A stretch of DNA of 64,000 bases from Betaproteobacteria bacterium (GCA_016713305.1 JADJPK010000008.1:1-64000), one strand, 5' to 3'. Counted from the first letter of the stretch, positions 27,443-37,461 are shown. Notes: generated from the sequence alone by a model not told the origin. Translations and numbers: made by a program.

Positions 27443-28489
27443 ATGTATTCCGCATCATCGCTCGTCGAATTCGGTTCGCGTCTCCTCGACGCTGCGGGGA
27501 TGGACCCGCACAAGTCGCCGGTCATCTCCGAGGTGCTGGTCGAGGCCGACCTCATGGGGCACGATACCCACGGCCTCAACCTTCTCGCCCCTTATCTCGT
27601 GGATATCCGCAAGGGTGCGCTCAGGACCCACGGAGAGCCGAAGGTGGTCGCCGACTTCCCCGCCGCGGTCACGTGGGACGGTGACCGGCTGCCGGGCACG
27701 TGGCTCGTCTCCAAGGCGATCGAGCTGGCGATACCCCGTGCGAAGGAAGTCGGCACCTGCTCCGTCGCCATCCGGCGCGGCCACCACATCGCGTGTCTGG
27801 CCGCCTATCTCAAGCGCGTGACCGATCAGGGGATGGTCATCCTGCTGATGTCTTCCGCGCCGGAGAATCAATCGGTGGCGCCCCACGGCGGACGCACGGG
27901 CGCCATCACGCCCAACCCCATCGCGGCCGGCTGGCCGACGCAGGAAGGGCCGGTGCTGATCGACGTCTCCATGTCGATCACCACGAACGGCATGGTCGGG
28001 CGCCTGGCCAAGGAGGGTGGCCGGCTGCCGGGTCCATGGCTCGTCGACGCCCAAGGCAATCCCACAGACGATCCGACCGTGATGTCGGCCGAACCGAAGG
28101 GCGCGCTGTTGCCCATGGGCGGCGTGGAGTACGGACACAAGGGCTATGCACTGGGCCTGCTGGTGGAGGCGATGACCCAGGGCTTTCCCGGGCATGGCCG
28201 CGCGGATCCCATCGAAGGATGGACCGGCGAGGTGTTCCTGCAGATTCTCGATCCGGCCCTGTTCTCTGGCGTCGAGGCCTTCACCCGGCAGACCCAGTGG
28301 GTGGCAGACGCGTGTCACCGGTCCGTGCCGCGGCCCGGCGTCGCCCGCGTCCGTCTGCCCGGCGAAGCGGGCCTCGCACGCCGCGAGCGTGCGCTGGCCG
28401 AAGGCGTGAACCTGCACCCGGGCATCCTGCCTCAGCTGGAACCCTGGGCGCGCGAACTGGGTGTGCCGTTGCCGCAAGGCGAACCGTGA
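27443..28489 (+). CDS. Malate/L-lactate dehydrogenase (Ldh2) family oxidoreductase
   Basis: A 348-residue NAD(P)-dependent oxidoreductase. MGHDTHGLN at about 38 and GHHIACLAAYL are family motifs, and ITPNPIAAG and EYGHKGYALGLLVE mark the Ldh2 group (malate, lactate, ureidoglycolate, 2,3-diketogulonate and similar). It acts on 2-hydroxy acids or imines; which one cannot be told. It overlaps the following exporter by four bases (GTGA). With the alcohol dehydrogenase, RraA-like protein and exporter it suggests breakdown of a hydroxy acid. Confidence 0.87.
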   Translation: MYSASSLVEFGSRLLDAAGMDPHKSPVISEVLVEADLMGHDTHGLNLLAPYLVDIRKGALRTHGEPKVVADFPAAVTWDGDRLPGTWLVSKAIELAIPRAKEVGTCSVAIRRGHHIACLAAYLKRVTDQGMVILLMSSAPENQSVAPHGGRTGAITPNPIAAGWPTQEGPVLIDVSMSITTNGMVGRLAKEGGRLPGPWLVDAQGNPTDDPTVMSAEPKGALLPMGGVEYGHKGYALGLLVEAMTQGFPGHGRADPIEGWTGEVFLQILDPALFSGVEAFTRQTQWVADACHRSVPRPGVARVRLPGEAGLARRERALAEGVNLHPGILPQLEPWARELGVPLPQGEP

Positions 28490-29379
28490 ACCACGCGGCA
28501 TCGCATCGCCTCGGCATCGTGCTGATGGTCGGGGCGACGGTCTGCTGGGCACTCGCCGGCATTCTCGTGCGGACTCTCGCGCTCAAGGATGCGTGGGAGA
28601 TCACCTTCTGGCGTTCGTTCTTCATGGCCGTGTTCCTGCTCGTGGTGCTGGGCATCCAGTACCGCGGAGAGCTCGGCGCGCGCATCCGGGCCACCGGCCG
28701 CGCCGGCGTGGTGTCGGGTTTCCTGTGGTCGCTCATGTACGTGTGCTTCATCGTCGCGCTGTCGCGGACGACCGTGGCGAACACGCTGATCGTCTGCAGC
28801 ATCTCGCCGTTCATGGCGGCCGCGATGGGTCGGGTGTTCCTGCACGAGCAGGTTCCCACGCGCACCTGGATCGCCATGCTGGTGGCAGTGAGCGGCATCG
28901 TGCTGATGTTCGCCGACGGTGCGGGCACGGAGGGCATGTCCGGCATTCTTCTGGCCCTGGTGATCCCCGTCGCGTTCGGTCTCAACGTGGTGCTGAACCG
29001 GAAGATGCACGCGCGCGTGGACATGGTGCCCACCGTGTTCCTGTCCGGCCTCTTCTCCTGCCTCATGACGCTGCCGTTCGCCTGGCCGCTCGAGGCGGCG
29101 GGGACCGATTTCGTGAATCTCGTCACGCTCGGCGTCGTTCAGCTGGGGCTCGGCTGCCTGCTGATGGTCATCGCATCCCGCCACCTGCGGGCAGCGGAAG
29201 TGGGTCTGCTGGCGGAACTGGAAACCGTGTTCGGCGTGGCCTCCACCTGGATCGTCGTCGGCGAGGAGCCCAGCCGCGCAGCGCTCATCGGAGGCATCGC
29301 GGTCATCGCGGCGCTCACGGTCGATACCGCGATCGGGCTCCTTCATCGAAGCAGGGCGCGTCCCGCGACGGCTTCCTGA
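28486..29379 (+). CDS. EamA/DMT-family transporter
   Basis: A 297-residue membrane protein with ten predicted helices in two EamA halves. The GTG start at 28486 overlaps the stop of the previous gene (GTGA), so it is coupled. It probably exports or imports a small metabolite related to the neighbouring dehydrogenases. A paralogous family member lies at 51626 on the other strand. Confidence 0.85.
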   Translation: MNHAASHRLGIVLMVGATVCWALAGILVRTLALKDAWEITFWRSFFMAVFLLVVLGIQYRGELGARIRATGRAGVVSGFLWSLMYVCFIVALSRTTVANTLIVCSISPFMAAAMGRVFLHEQVPTRTWIAMLVAVSGIVLMFADGAGTEGMSGILLALVIPVAFGLNVVLNRKMHARVDMVPTVFLSGLFSCLMTLPFAWPLEAAGTDFVNLVTLGVVQLGLGCLLMVIASRHLRAAEVGLLAELETVFGVASTWIVVGEEPSRAALIGGIAVIAALTVDTAIGLLHRSRARPATAS

Positions 29380-29487
29380 GATCCGCGGCCGGCGGCGCAC
29401 GGCCTATACTCGACCCGCCACTGCGTCGGCGCTCCGCGGCAACGCCGCATCGGTCTTCGATCAACCCCAGATAGCGTCAGGAGCGCC

Positions 29488-30147
29488 ATGATTCCCGATC
29501 CCGCCGATCTTTCGGAACGTCTCGAAGCCTGTTACGCCGCTGCAGTCCATGACGTGCTTCGCGGCATGGGGTATCCGAACTGCGTTCTGCCGCCCGAGAT
29601 CCGGGCGCTCGACCCGTCCCGCAAGCTGGCCGGCGAGATCTACACGGTGAGCGGGCACGTCGACAACACACGCGATCCGCACGAGACACTCCTGGAATGG
29701 ACCGGGCTGCTTTCCCGGGCGCCCTCCGGCAAGGTGCTCGTGTGCCAGCCGAACACGCATGCCATCGCGCTCATGGGCGAACTGTCCGCGGAGACACTGC
29801 ACTTCCGCGGCGTGCGCGGCTACGTGGTCGACGGCGGCTGCCGTGACACGGAGTTCATCCTGAATCTGGGGTTTCCGGTCTATTGCAGCTTCAATACGCC
29901 CAAGGATATCGTCGGGCGCTGGGTGCCCGACCGGTTCGGCGAGCCCGTCACGATTGGCGACGTGACGGTGTCCGCGGGCGACTGGCTGCTGGCGGACCGC
30001 GATGGCGTGGTGGTCATTCCCGGAAGCATCGCGGCGGAAGTCGTGACGAAGACCGAGGAAGTCCTGCAGCAGGAGAACAAGGTCCGCACGGCGATCCTGG
30101 CGGGGATGGACCCGCAGGAGGCCTACCGGAAGTTCGGCAAATTCTGA
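29488..30147 (+). CDS. RraA-like protein (HMG aldolase/RraA fold)
   Basis: A 219-residue member of the RraA/demethylmenaquinone methyltransferase-like fold. GVRGYVVDGGCRDT and GDWLLADRDGVVVIP are the family signatures. Members include 4-hydroxy-4-methyl-2-oxoglutarate aldolases and RNase E inhibitors. The GGxxRD-type loop with Asp favours the aldolase type. It follows the dehydrogenase-exporter run by 108 bases on the same strand, which supports a catabolic role. AGGAG precedes the ATG. Confidence 0.82.
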   Translation: MIPDPADLSERLEACYAAAVHDVLRGMGYPNCVLPPEIRALDPSRKLAGEIYTVSGHVDNTRDPHETLLEWTGLLSRAPSGKVLVCQPNTHAIALMGELSAETLHFRGVRGYVVDGGCRDTEFILNLGFPVYCSFNTPKDIVGRWVPDRFGEPVTIGDVTVSAGDWLLADRDGVVVIPGSIAAEVVTKTEEVLQQENKVRTAILAGMDPQEAYRKFGKF

Positions 30148-30284
30148 TCAGGCACGCCGCTGTCATTCCGATCGAATAAGATAGGTGTCCAGATCGCCAG
30201 GGTGGTGCCGTTAAGGCGATGGCGCGTTCCCGGCTCGGGCCGGGCCGATGTGTCTTTCCTCTCCATGAGAACAAGAGTGCTCGA

Positions 30285-30788
30285 ATGAAGAAGATGTCGT
30301 TTGGACGTGCGGCGGTCGCCGCGGCGTTGGTAGCCGCCCCGCTGATGTCTCATGCTGCTGGCGACAACGTGGGTGCCTGCGGACCCGGTTCCCGGCTGTT
30401 CGAAGGCCAGAGCGGCATTGCCCCTCAGGTGCTCGCAGTGACCACCAACCAGTTCGCCGGCATCAACACGTTCGCCATGTCCTCCGGCACCTCGGGCTGC
30501 TCCCAGGACGGCAAGGTGAGCAGCAACTGGAAGACGGCACAGTTCATCGACGGCAACAAGGACCGTCTGGCGCGCGACCTGTCGCGCGGCTCGGGCGAAT
30601 CCCTCGATTCGCTCGCTCAGCTCCTGGGCGTCACCGAGCAGGACAAGGCGGCCTTCGTGCGCACCGCGCGCGACAACATGGCCCGCATCTTCCCGAGCGC
30701 CCGGGCCTCGACGGAGGAGATCCGCACCGGCCTGCGTGCAGTGCTGGCCGCCGACGCCTCCCTCGCCGCCTACGCCGCGCGCGTGTGA
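30285..30788 (+). CDS. DUF3015 exported protein, copy 1
   Basis: A 167-residue exported protein. MKKMSFGRAAVAAALVAAP with a cut after SHA is a signal peptide. GACGPGSRLFEGQSGI, then TSGTSGC-like SSGTSGCSQDG, identify DUF3015. It is the first of two tandem paralogues. The upstream 137 bases hold a GC-rich hairpin (CCCGGCTCGGGCCGGG) but no clear promoter motif. Function unknown; DUF3015 genes often sit beside DUF4105 genes, as here. The start at 30285 gives the best signal peptide. Confidence 0.87.
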   Translation: MKKMSFGRAAVAAALVAAPLMSHAAGDNVGACGPGSRLFEGQSGIAPQVLAVTTNQFAGINTFAMSSGTSGCSQDGKVSSNWKTAQFIDGNKDRLARDLSRGSGESLDSLAQLLGVTEQDKAAFVRTARDNMARIFPSARASTEEIRTGLRAVLAADASLAAYAARV

Positions 30789-30832
30789 ACTCGCGCCGTC
30801 CGAACAGAACGTATTCAATCAGGAGTCAGCAC

Positions 30833-31342
30833 ATGAAGCGATTTTCGCTGAGCGCAGTTGCAGTCGCGGCCGCCATGGCCGCTCTTCCCGTGGCCAGCCA
30901 GGCCGCCGGCGGCGACGACGATGTCGGCAGCTGCGGCTGGGGATCCAAGGTGTGGGAAGGCCAGGGCGGTCTCGCCGCGAAGGTGCTTGCCGTCACCACC
31001 AACGGCACTTCCGGCAACCAGACCTTCGCCATCACTTCGGGCACCTCCGGCTGCACGCAGGACGGCACGGTCAAGTCCAATTGGAAGCTTTCGTCCTTCA
31101 TCGAGGACAACAAGTCCAAGCTTGCCCGCGATATGTCGCGGGGTTCCGGCGAAACGCTCGAGGCCGTCGTCCAGCTGATCGGCGTGTCCGAGCAGGACAA
31201 GGCGGCCTTCGTTCGGTCCACGCGCGACAACATGGCACGCATCTTCCCGAGCGCCGAGGCGTCCACCCAGGACATCCTGGCCGGTCTGCGCGATGTCCTC
31301 GCGTCGAACGAGAAGCTCGCAGGCTACGTCGCGCGAATCTGA
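30833..31342 (+). CDS. DUF3015 exported protein, copy 2
   Basis: A 169-residue paralogue of the preceding gene, with signal peptide MKRFSLSAVAVAAAMAALP cut after SQA. The shared features include SCGWGSKVWEGQGG, TSGTSGCTQDG, RDMSRGSGE and ARIFPSAEAS. AGGAG lies 7 bases before the ATG at 30833. A perfect terminator follows 22 bases after its stop, so the two copies form a unit. They likely arose by tandem duplication. Confidence 0.88.
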   Translation: MKRFSLSAVAVAAAMAALPVASQAAGGDDDVGSCGWGSKVWEGQGGLAAKVLAVTTNGTSGNQTFAITSGTSGCTQDGTVKSNWKLSSFIEDNKSKLARDMSRGSGETLEAVVQLIGVSEQDKAAFVRSTRDNMARIFPSAEASTQDILAGLRDVLASNEKLAGYVARI

Positions 31343-31364
31343 TCCCGCGACTCGCAGCGATCCG

Positions 31365-31394
31365 CACCCGGTGCGCAAGCACCGGGTGTTTTTT
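31365..31394 (+). terminator. Perfect rho-independent terminator
   Basis: CACCCGGTGC, GCAA and GCACCGGGTG form a 10-bp stem with a four-base loop followed by six T residues. It ends the DUF3015 pair. It also overlaps the only plausible start of the DUF4105 gene. Confidence 0.92.
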
Positions 31395-33285
31395 CGTCAG
31401 GACCGCGCTGCTCGCGCTTCTGCTGGCCCAGCACGTCCCCGCGCATGCGCAGGACTACGCCGAGACGCTCGTCGCCAAGGCCCGCGAACTTGAGCTCGCA
31501 CAGTCCCGCGAATGGCTGCGGCTGGGCCACTACCGGAAGACGGTGTTCGGTGGGCTTCGCAGCGAGGCCGACGATCCCGAATTCTTCAACGCCCCGACCG
31601 GCAAGACCGATCCCCGGGCCGAGCTCGAAGCCACGTTGCGCGCGTTCTTTTCCGACCGGCCCGAGACGGACAAGCAGCAGAACCCGCAGTGCCAGTTCGT
31701 CGCGCGGTATCGCTGGCTGAAAGCCCGCCTCCAGTTCGATCCATCGCGCCTGCCTGAGCAGCCCTGTCCGCGCTTCGAGCGCTGGCGCAACGAACTCGAT
31801 CCACAATCGGTGACGCTGGTGTTTCCGGCCGCGTACATCAACAGCCCCGCTTCGATGTACGGGCACACGTTGTTGCGCCTGGACGGCCGGGCCCAGAGCG
31901 ACCGCACGCGCATCCTCGACTACGCGCTCAACTTCGCCGCTCACACGGGCAACGATGGTGGACTGTCGTTCGCCTACAAGGGGCTCGCCGGCGGCTATAT
32001 CGGCCGCTTCTCGCTGACTCCCTATTACCTGAAGATCGCCGAGTACAGCGACATCGAAAGCCGCGACATCTGGGAGTACCGCCTCGCGCTTGCCCCCCAC
32101 GAAATCCAGCGGCTGCTCGAACACGCGTGGGAACTCGGCTCGACGCGGTTCGACTACTACTTTCTCGACGAGAACTGCTCGTACCAGCTGCTGTGGCTGC
32201 TGGACGTCGCGCGCCCGTCGCTCGATCTGGTCGAACACTACCCGGCCTGGGTCATCCCGGCGGATACGATCCGCTCTGTGGTCTCGGTGCCGGGCCTCGT
32301 GGCGGACATCCGTTTCCGTCCCTCGCGCAGTACGCAGCTTCTGCATTTCGGGCGCACGCTGCCGCCAGCGGACGTGGCCACAGCGCGGGCGCTTGCCGAC
32401 AACCGGCTCCAGCCCGACGATCCGGCGCTTGCCCGGCGCCCCGCAGCCGAGCGCGCGCGGGTGCTGGACCTCGCCTTCGAGACGCTGGACTTCGAGCGGC
32501 TGTCGGGCGAGCGGCGCGGCGATGCCTCCGCATCACGTTTGCGTGAACTGATGCTGGCCCGGGCCACGGTCGATGGTCCCGAGCCGCCCCAGCCGCCCCC
32601 GCCCGACACGCGTCCCGACGAGGGGCACGGCTCGGCGCGGCTGGGAATCGGCGGTGGCACCACGGCGGGCAACGGGTTCCAGGAGATCCGCTTCCGTGGC
32701 GCATATCACGACTTGAGCGATCCGGTCGCGGGCTACAGCCGCGGCGCCCAGATCGAGTTCGGCAATCTCGTGGCCCGCCGCGAGAACGCGGAAGGACTGC
32801 CTTTTCTGGAGAAGGCGACGATCGTCGACGTCACCTCCATCAGCGCCCGCACTCCGCTATCCCGTTCGCCTTCCTGGCGTCTGAACTTCGGGTTCGAACG
32901 CTCGCGTGGACCGGCGAACTCGCGGCCGCTCCTGTTCCAGATCTCCGGGGGCGCAGGTATCGCCTTCGATGTGTCGCCCCGGCTGCGCTGGTATGCCCTG
33001 GGCGAACTGGGCGCGTACGCGTCCGGGCATCTGGAGCAGCGTGCGAGCGTCGGAGCAGGGGATCGGACGGGCGTGCTGTTCGACTGGAATGACCGCTGGC
33101 GGGTGCATGCCGTCGCACAAGGCCTGCGGTATCTGGACGGGCCATCTCCGTCGCGCAGCGGCGCGGCACTCGTCCTGGACCATTCGCTCACGCGCGAGTG
33201 GAGCCTCAGAGTGGAAGCCGACGTGCGGCGCGAGTTCGGCACGCGGTGGAGTACCGTGGGTGCCTTTGCCCACTTCTTCTTCTGA
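31371..33285 (+). CDS. DUF4105 exported protein (start uncertain)
   Basis: About 637 residues. FPAAYINSPASMYGHTLLRLD and FLDENCSYQLLWLLD are strong DUF4105 signatures, with conserved His and Asn/Cys residues of a putative papain-like or NlpC-like hydrolase. The C-terminal third is beta-rich and ends AFAHFFF, as in an outer-membrane barrel. The N-terminus has a signal peptide (TALLALLLAQHVPAHA) but no in-frame ATG, GTG or TTG before it. A GTG at 31371 gives MRKHRVFF and would join the signal if the T6 run of the terminator were T5. Otherwise translation would start at the GTG at 31543 and lose the signal. The gene is tightly linked to the lipoprotein hydrolase downstream. Confidence 0.75.
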
Positions 33286-33289
33286 TTCG

Positions 33290-34174
33290 ATGCGGCGCGC
33301 ACTGCTGGCGTGGTTTCTCGCGATGGCTCTGGCAGGTTGTACGGGGCTGTTCTTCCAGCCCATGAAAAGGCTTGTGCGGACGCCTGCGGACCTGGGGCTT
33401 GCGTACGAGGACGTGAACCTCGTTTCGACGGACAAGGTGGCGCTTCACGCGTGGTTCCTGCCTGCGCGGAATCCCAGAGGCACCGTGCTGTTCCTCCACG
33501 GCAATGCGGAGAACATCAGCACGCACATCGGTTCCGTCTTCTGGCTTCCCGAGCACGGCTATCAGGTCCTTCTGCTCGACTACCGCGGCTACGGCCGGTC
33601 CGCCGGAACGCCGACGATGGACGGAGTGCAGCGGGACATCGACGCCGCGATGCGCCACCTGCTTTCGCGCCCGGACGTGGATCCGGGCCGGCTCGTGCTG
33701 TTCGGCCAGAGCCTCGGTGGCGCGCTGGCCGTGTACTACGCGGCCCACGGTCCGGAACGCCGGAAGTTGCGTGCGATCGTCGTCGACAGCGCGCCTTCGG
33801 GTTTCAGGGATATCGCCCGGGAGAAGCTCGACATCCTCTGGTGGACGCGCTGGCTCAAATGGCCTGCCGGGTTCACCATCGACGACAGCTTCAGTCCCCT
33901 TGGCGCAGTGGGTGAGATCGACGCGATACCCAAGTTGTTCCTGGCAGGGGGCAAGGACGTGATCGTGCCGCCGCACCACGGCAAGCGACTGTTCGACGCA
34001 GCCCGGGCACCGAAGACACTGTGGAACTTCCCCGACGCGGGGCACATCGCCGCGCTGTCCCAGCCGGAGGCCCGGATCCGTTTTCTGGAGTGGCTCGGCC
34101 AGTCGCTGGGAGACGGAAACGCCGGGGGCGCCGAGGAGGCCGGGGACGCATCGACGGGCATCCGCGACAAATAG
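33290..34174 (+). CDS. Alpha/beta-hydrolase lipoprotein
   Basis: A 294-residue protein with a lipobox (LALAGC near residue 17), so it is probably membrane-anchored. The serine hydrolase motif is GQSLGG, with LFLHGNAENIS for the oxyanion hole, an aspartate in AGGKDVIVP and DAGHIAAL for histidine. It resembles the YfhR/BEM46-type alpha/beta hydrolases. Its ATG at 33290 lies 4 bases after the DUF4105 stop. The C-terminus carries a short Gly/Glu-rich tail. Substrate unknown. Confidence 0.85.
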   Translation: MRRALLAWFLAMALAGCTGLFFQPMKRLVRTPADLGLAYEDVNLVSTDKVALHAWFLPARNPRGTVLFLHGNAENISTHIGSVFWLPEHGYQVLLLDYRGYGRSAGTPTMDGVQRDIDAAMRHLLSRPDVDPGRLVLFGQSLGGALAVYYAAHGPERRKLRAIVVDSAPSGFRDIAREKLDILWWTRWLKWPAGFTIDDSFSPLGAVGEIDAIPKLFLAGGKDVIVPPHHGKRLFDAARAPKTLWNFPDAGHIAALSQPEARIRFLEWLGQSLGDGNAGGAEEAGDASTGIRDK

Positions 34175-34244
34175 GGGCCGGTACGTGAGGGCCTCGGCGA
34201 AACCCCGCGCAGCGGTACCTCCGGTCTCCTGGGTGTGTGGCCGC

Positions 34245-34907
34245 TCAGGGAAGACGCAGAGAGGCCAGATCCACGTGCGAACCGGGCCGGTAAGGAATCT
34301 CCGCGAGCAGCGGTGCATGCAAGCGGGAACGCAGCGTCGCAGCGTTCTCCTCGTACCTGTCCATGTCCGGAACGACACGGTTCGCCACCCATCCCGCCAG
34401 TTCGAGACCGCGGCGCTCGATGGCTTCGCACGTGAGCAGCGCGTGATTGATGCAGCCCAGGCGCATGCCGACCACCAGAACGACCGGCAGGGCGAGCAGG
34501 GCGGCGAGATCGGCGAAGCTCTCGTCGTCGTTGAGCGGGACGAGAAATCCGCCCGCGCCTTCCACGATCACCACGTCCGCACGCGCCGCCAGCGCCCGAT
34601 AGCGTGAGACCAGCGTCGGCAGATCGATCCGGATGCCCTGCGCACGGGCAGCCAGGTGGGGCGCGATGGGATCGCGGAAGACGTAGGGATTGATTTCCGA
34701 ATCGGGTGCTTCAACGTTGCTCGCGTTGCGCAGGTTCTCGACGTCGTCGTTGATCCACCGGCCGTTCGAGAGCGTGCAACCCGCTGCAACGGGTTTCATG
34801 CCGACGGCGCGAACGCCTGAACGAACGTACGCCCGCAGCAGCGCCGAAGCGACGACGGTCTTGCCCACCCCCGTGTCGGTGCCGGTGACGAAGAAGCCGT
34901 GAGACAT
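34245..34907 (-). CDS. bioD: Dethiobiotin synthetase BioD
   Basis: A 220-residue P-loop enzyme that carboxylates and cyclises 7,8-diaminopelargonate to dethiobiotin. GTDTGVGKTVVAS is the nucleotide site, KPVAAG follows, and VEGAGGFLVPL is the substrate loop. It ends the bio cluster. A GTG at 34961 overlaps the bioA stop and adds 18 residues. I prefer the ATG at 34907, which begins the normal BioD N-terminus, though no strong ribosome site marks either. Inference: it is translated through coupling with bioA. Confidence 0.9.
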   Translation of the reverse strand: MSHGFFVTGTDTGVGKTVVASALLRAYVRSGVRAVGMKPVAAGCTLSNGRWINDDVENLRNASNVEAPDSEINPYVFRDPIAPHLAARAQGIRIDLPTLVSRYRALAARADVVIVEGAGGFLVPLNDDESFADLAALLALPVVLVVGMRLGCINHALLTCEAIERRGLELAGWVANRVVPDMDRYEENAATLRSRLHAPLLAEIPYRPGSHVDLASLRLP

Positions 34908-34957
34908 CGAGCGCTGGGAGAGGTCCGGTTGAACGGCGGGATCGCGGTGCAGGTCTG

Positions 34958-36283
34958 TCACATCGCGAATGCGGCGTCCAGAGCGTGCAGGGTCGAATCG
35001 ACCAGCAACGCGAACTGCTCGTCGTCCATGACGTAGGGCGGCATGAAGTAGATCGTGCGTCCCAGGGGCACGACCAGAACGCCTTTCCGCAGAGCCGCGG
35101 TCTGGAACCGGCGCGCGAACCCCTTCGGCGCCTCGGGTACGTCAAACGCCCAGATCATCCCCGTGCGCCGGAAATGCGCGGTGCGCGGATCGCTAGCGAG
35201 CGGCGCTGCAATAGCGTCGAAACGGGCAGCTTTCAACCTGTTCTGCGCGATCACGTCGTCGTCGCGAAAGATGTCCAGCACCGCGAGCGCCGCACGGCAA
35301 GCGAGTGGATTGCCGGTGTACGAATGCGAATGGAGAAAGCCGCGCGCTGCGCTCTCGTCGTAGAAGGCACCGTAGATCGCGTCGGTCGTGAGCACGACCG
35401 AAAGCGGCAGGAACCCGCCGGTGATGCCCTTGGACAGGCAGAGGAAGTCGGGGCGGATGCCGGCCTGCTCGTGCGCGAACATCGTGCCGGTCCGTCCGAA
35501 GCCCACCGCGATCTCGTCGGCGATCAGGTGCACCCGATGTCTGTCGCAAATGGCGCGCAGCTGCCGCAGATACGCGGGATCGTGCATCGCCATGCCGCCC
35601 GCGCACTGCACGAGCGGCTCTACGATGAGCGCTGCCGTGTCCGTGCCGTGGGCTTCCAGATGCCGGTCGACGGCTTCGGCCATCCGCAGCGCAAAGGCCA
35701 TGGGCGACTCTCCGGGTTCCGCGAGACGCCAGTCCGGCGAGGGCACGGTATCCCCCGCACGCAGCAGCGGTTCGTACGCGCGGCGGAACAGCGGAACGTC
35801 GGTCACGCCCAGCGCCCCCATGGTTTCGCCATGGTAGCCACCGCTCACGCAGAGGAAGCGGTGCTTGGAAGGGTATCCCGCGTTGCGCCAGTAATGCGCG
35901 CTCATCTTGAGCGCGATCTCGGTCGCCGAGGCGCCATCCGAGGCGAAGAATGCGTGACCGAGCTTTCGTTCCGTGAGTTCCGACAGCGCTTCGGCCAGCT
36001 GGACGACCGGCTCGTGCGTGAAGCCCGCAAGAATCACGTGCTCCAGCCGGTCGAGCTGGTCGCGGACGGCCGCGGCGATTCGCGGCTCGCGGTGGCCGAA
36101 CAGATTCACCCACCACGAACTGATGGCGTCGAGATATCGGTTGCCGTCGGCGTCGCGGAGCCACACGCCGTCGCCGCGGACGATCGGCAGCAGAGGCAGG
36201 CTCTCATGCGCCTTCATCTGCGTGGCCGGATGCCACACGGCCGCGCGGCTGCGTTCCGCGAGCACGATGTTCGGCGAAGTCAT
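34958..36283 (-). CDS. bioA: Adenosylmethionine-8-amino-7-oxononanoate transaminase BioA
   Basis: A 441-residue fold-type I PLP aminotransferase using S-adenosylmethionine as amino donor to make 7,8-diaminopelargonate. WHPATQMKAHE and SSWWVNLFGH are BioA signatures, DEIAVGFGRTG carries the PLP aspartate, and LSKGITGG carries the PLP lysine. The ATG at 36283 shares one base with the bioF stop. It continues without a gap to bioD. The length is normal. Confidence 0.95.
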   Translation of the reverse strand: MTSPNIVLAERSRAAVWHPATQMKAHESLPLLPIVRGDGVWLRDADGNRYLDAISSWWVNLFGHREPRIAAAVRDQLDRLEHVILAGFTHEPVVQLAEALSELTERKLGHAFFASDGASATEIALKMSAHYWRNAGYPSKHRFLCVSGGYHGETMGALGVTDVPLFRRAYEPLLRAGDTVPSPDWRLAEPGESPMAFALRMAEAVDRHLEAHGTDTAALIVEPLVQCAGGMAMHDPAYLRQLRAICDRHRVHLIADEIAVGFGRTGTMFAHEQAGIRPDFLCLSKGITGGFLPLSVVLTTDAIYGAFYDESAARGFLHSHSYTGNPLACRAALAVLDIFRDDDVIAQNRLKAARFDAIAAPLASDPRTAHFRRTGMIWAFDVPEAPKGFARRFQTAALRKGVLVVPLGRTIYFMPPYVMDDEQFALLVDSTLHALDAAFAM

Positions 36284-37458
36284 CAGGCGGCTGCGCGGTT
36301 TCCGGTCATGTCGGCCGCGACGGCACGGAGACCTTCGACCAGCCGGTCGATGTGTTCCGGCGTGTGAGCCGCGGAAAGGGAAATGCGCAATCGCGCGGTC
36401 CCGTCCGGCACCGTGGGAGGGCGGATCGCGGGGACCCAGACACCCGCCTGCCACAGGCGTTCCATGAGGGTCAGGGACGCCCGGTTGTCTCCCACCATCA
36501 GCGGCTGTATCGCGGTGTCCGAAGCGAGCAGCGGCCAGGGCAGCTCGCGCAGGCCGTCGCGCAGCCGTCGCGCGTGATCACGCAGCCGGGTCCGCCGCCA
36601 TTCGTCGGCAGCGATGGCGTCGACCGCTGCACGCACGCCCGCTGCGAGCATGGGCGGCATGGCCGTCGTGAAGATGTACGTCCGCGCGCGCTGGATCAGC
36701 CACTCGATGAGCTGCGACGCGCCGGCGACGAAGGCCCCCGCCACGCCGGCTGCCTTGCCCAGTGTTCCGAGGTAGAGGATGCGGTCCGACTTCACATTGC
36801 AGTGAGCCAGCGTTCCCCGGCCCTCGGCGCCCAGCACACCGAAACCGTGAGCGTCGTCCAGCAGCAGAAGGGCGTCGTGCCGCTCGCACAGTTCCACGAG
36901 CCGGGCGAGGGGCGCGATGTCGCCGTCCATGCTGAACACTGCATCGCTCAGGATCAACCGGCGTCTCGCGCTGCTGCGAGCCAGTCGCTCATTCAGAGCG
37001 TCCATGTCGCCGTGGGGAAAGACGTGCACGTCTGCACGCGAAAGCCGCGCCCCGTCGATGAGGCACGCGTGATTGAGCGCATCCGAGAAGACGGCATCGC
37101 CCCGTCCGGCAAGCGCGGGCACGATGCCGCTGTTGGCCATGTAGCCGGAAGAGAAGAGGAGTGCACGAGGCAGACCGACGAACCGCGCGAGTGCGTCCTC
37201 GGCGCGCTCATGTTCCTCGTGGTGACCCGAGATGAGATGCGATGCACCGCCGCCCACGCCGCAGCGCTCGATGGCTTCGGCGACAGCTCGCGAGATCCGC
37301 GGGTCAGACGCCAGACCCAGGTAGTCGTTCGAGGCGAAGGCGAGCATCGGTTCGCCATCCACCTCGAGCGTGGCGCCCTGCTTGCCCCGCACGACACGCC
37401 GGCGTCGCAGGAGCCCGGAAGTTTCGAGCTCCTCGAGGCTCTGCGCAAAGTCCTGCAT
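36283..37458 (-). CDS. bioF: 8-amino-7-oxononanoate synthase BioF
   Basis: A 391-residue PLP enzyme that joins pimeloyl thioester and alanine. FASNDYLGLA is the N-terminal signature, DDAHGFGVLG the cofactor aspartate region and TLGKAAGVAGAF holds the PLP lysine. It starts 4 bases after bioB and its stop overlaps the bioA start, so bioB-F-A-D is one operon. No bioC, bioH or bioG is present here, so the pimeloyl branch must be encoded elsewhere. Confidence 0.95.
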   Translation of the reverse strand: MQDFAQSLEELETSGLLRRRRVVRGKQGATLEVDGEPMLAFASNDYLGLASDPRISRAVAEAIERCGVGGGASHLISGHHEEHERAEDALARFVGLPRALLFSSGYMANSGIVPALAGRGDAVFSDALNHACLIDGARLSRADVHVFPHGDMDALNERLARSSARRRLILSDAVFSMDGDIAPLARLVELCERHDALLLLDDAHGFGVLGAEGRGTLAHCNVKSDRILYLGTLGKAAGVAGAFVAGASQLIEWLIQRARTYIFTTAMPPMLAAGVRAAVDAIAADEWRRTRLRDHARRLRDGLRELPWPLLASDTAIQPLMVGDNRASLTLMERLWQAGVWVPAIRPPTVPDGTARLRISLSAAHTPEHIDRLVEGLRAVAADMTGNRAAA

Positions 37459-37461
37459 CGC

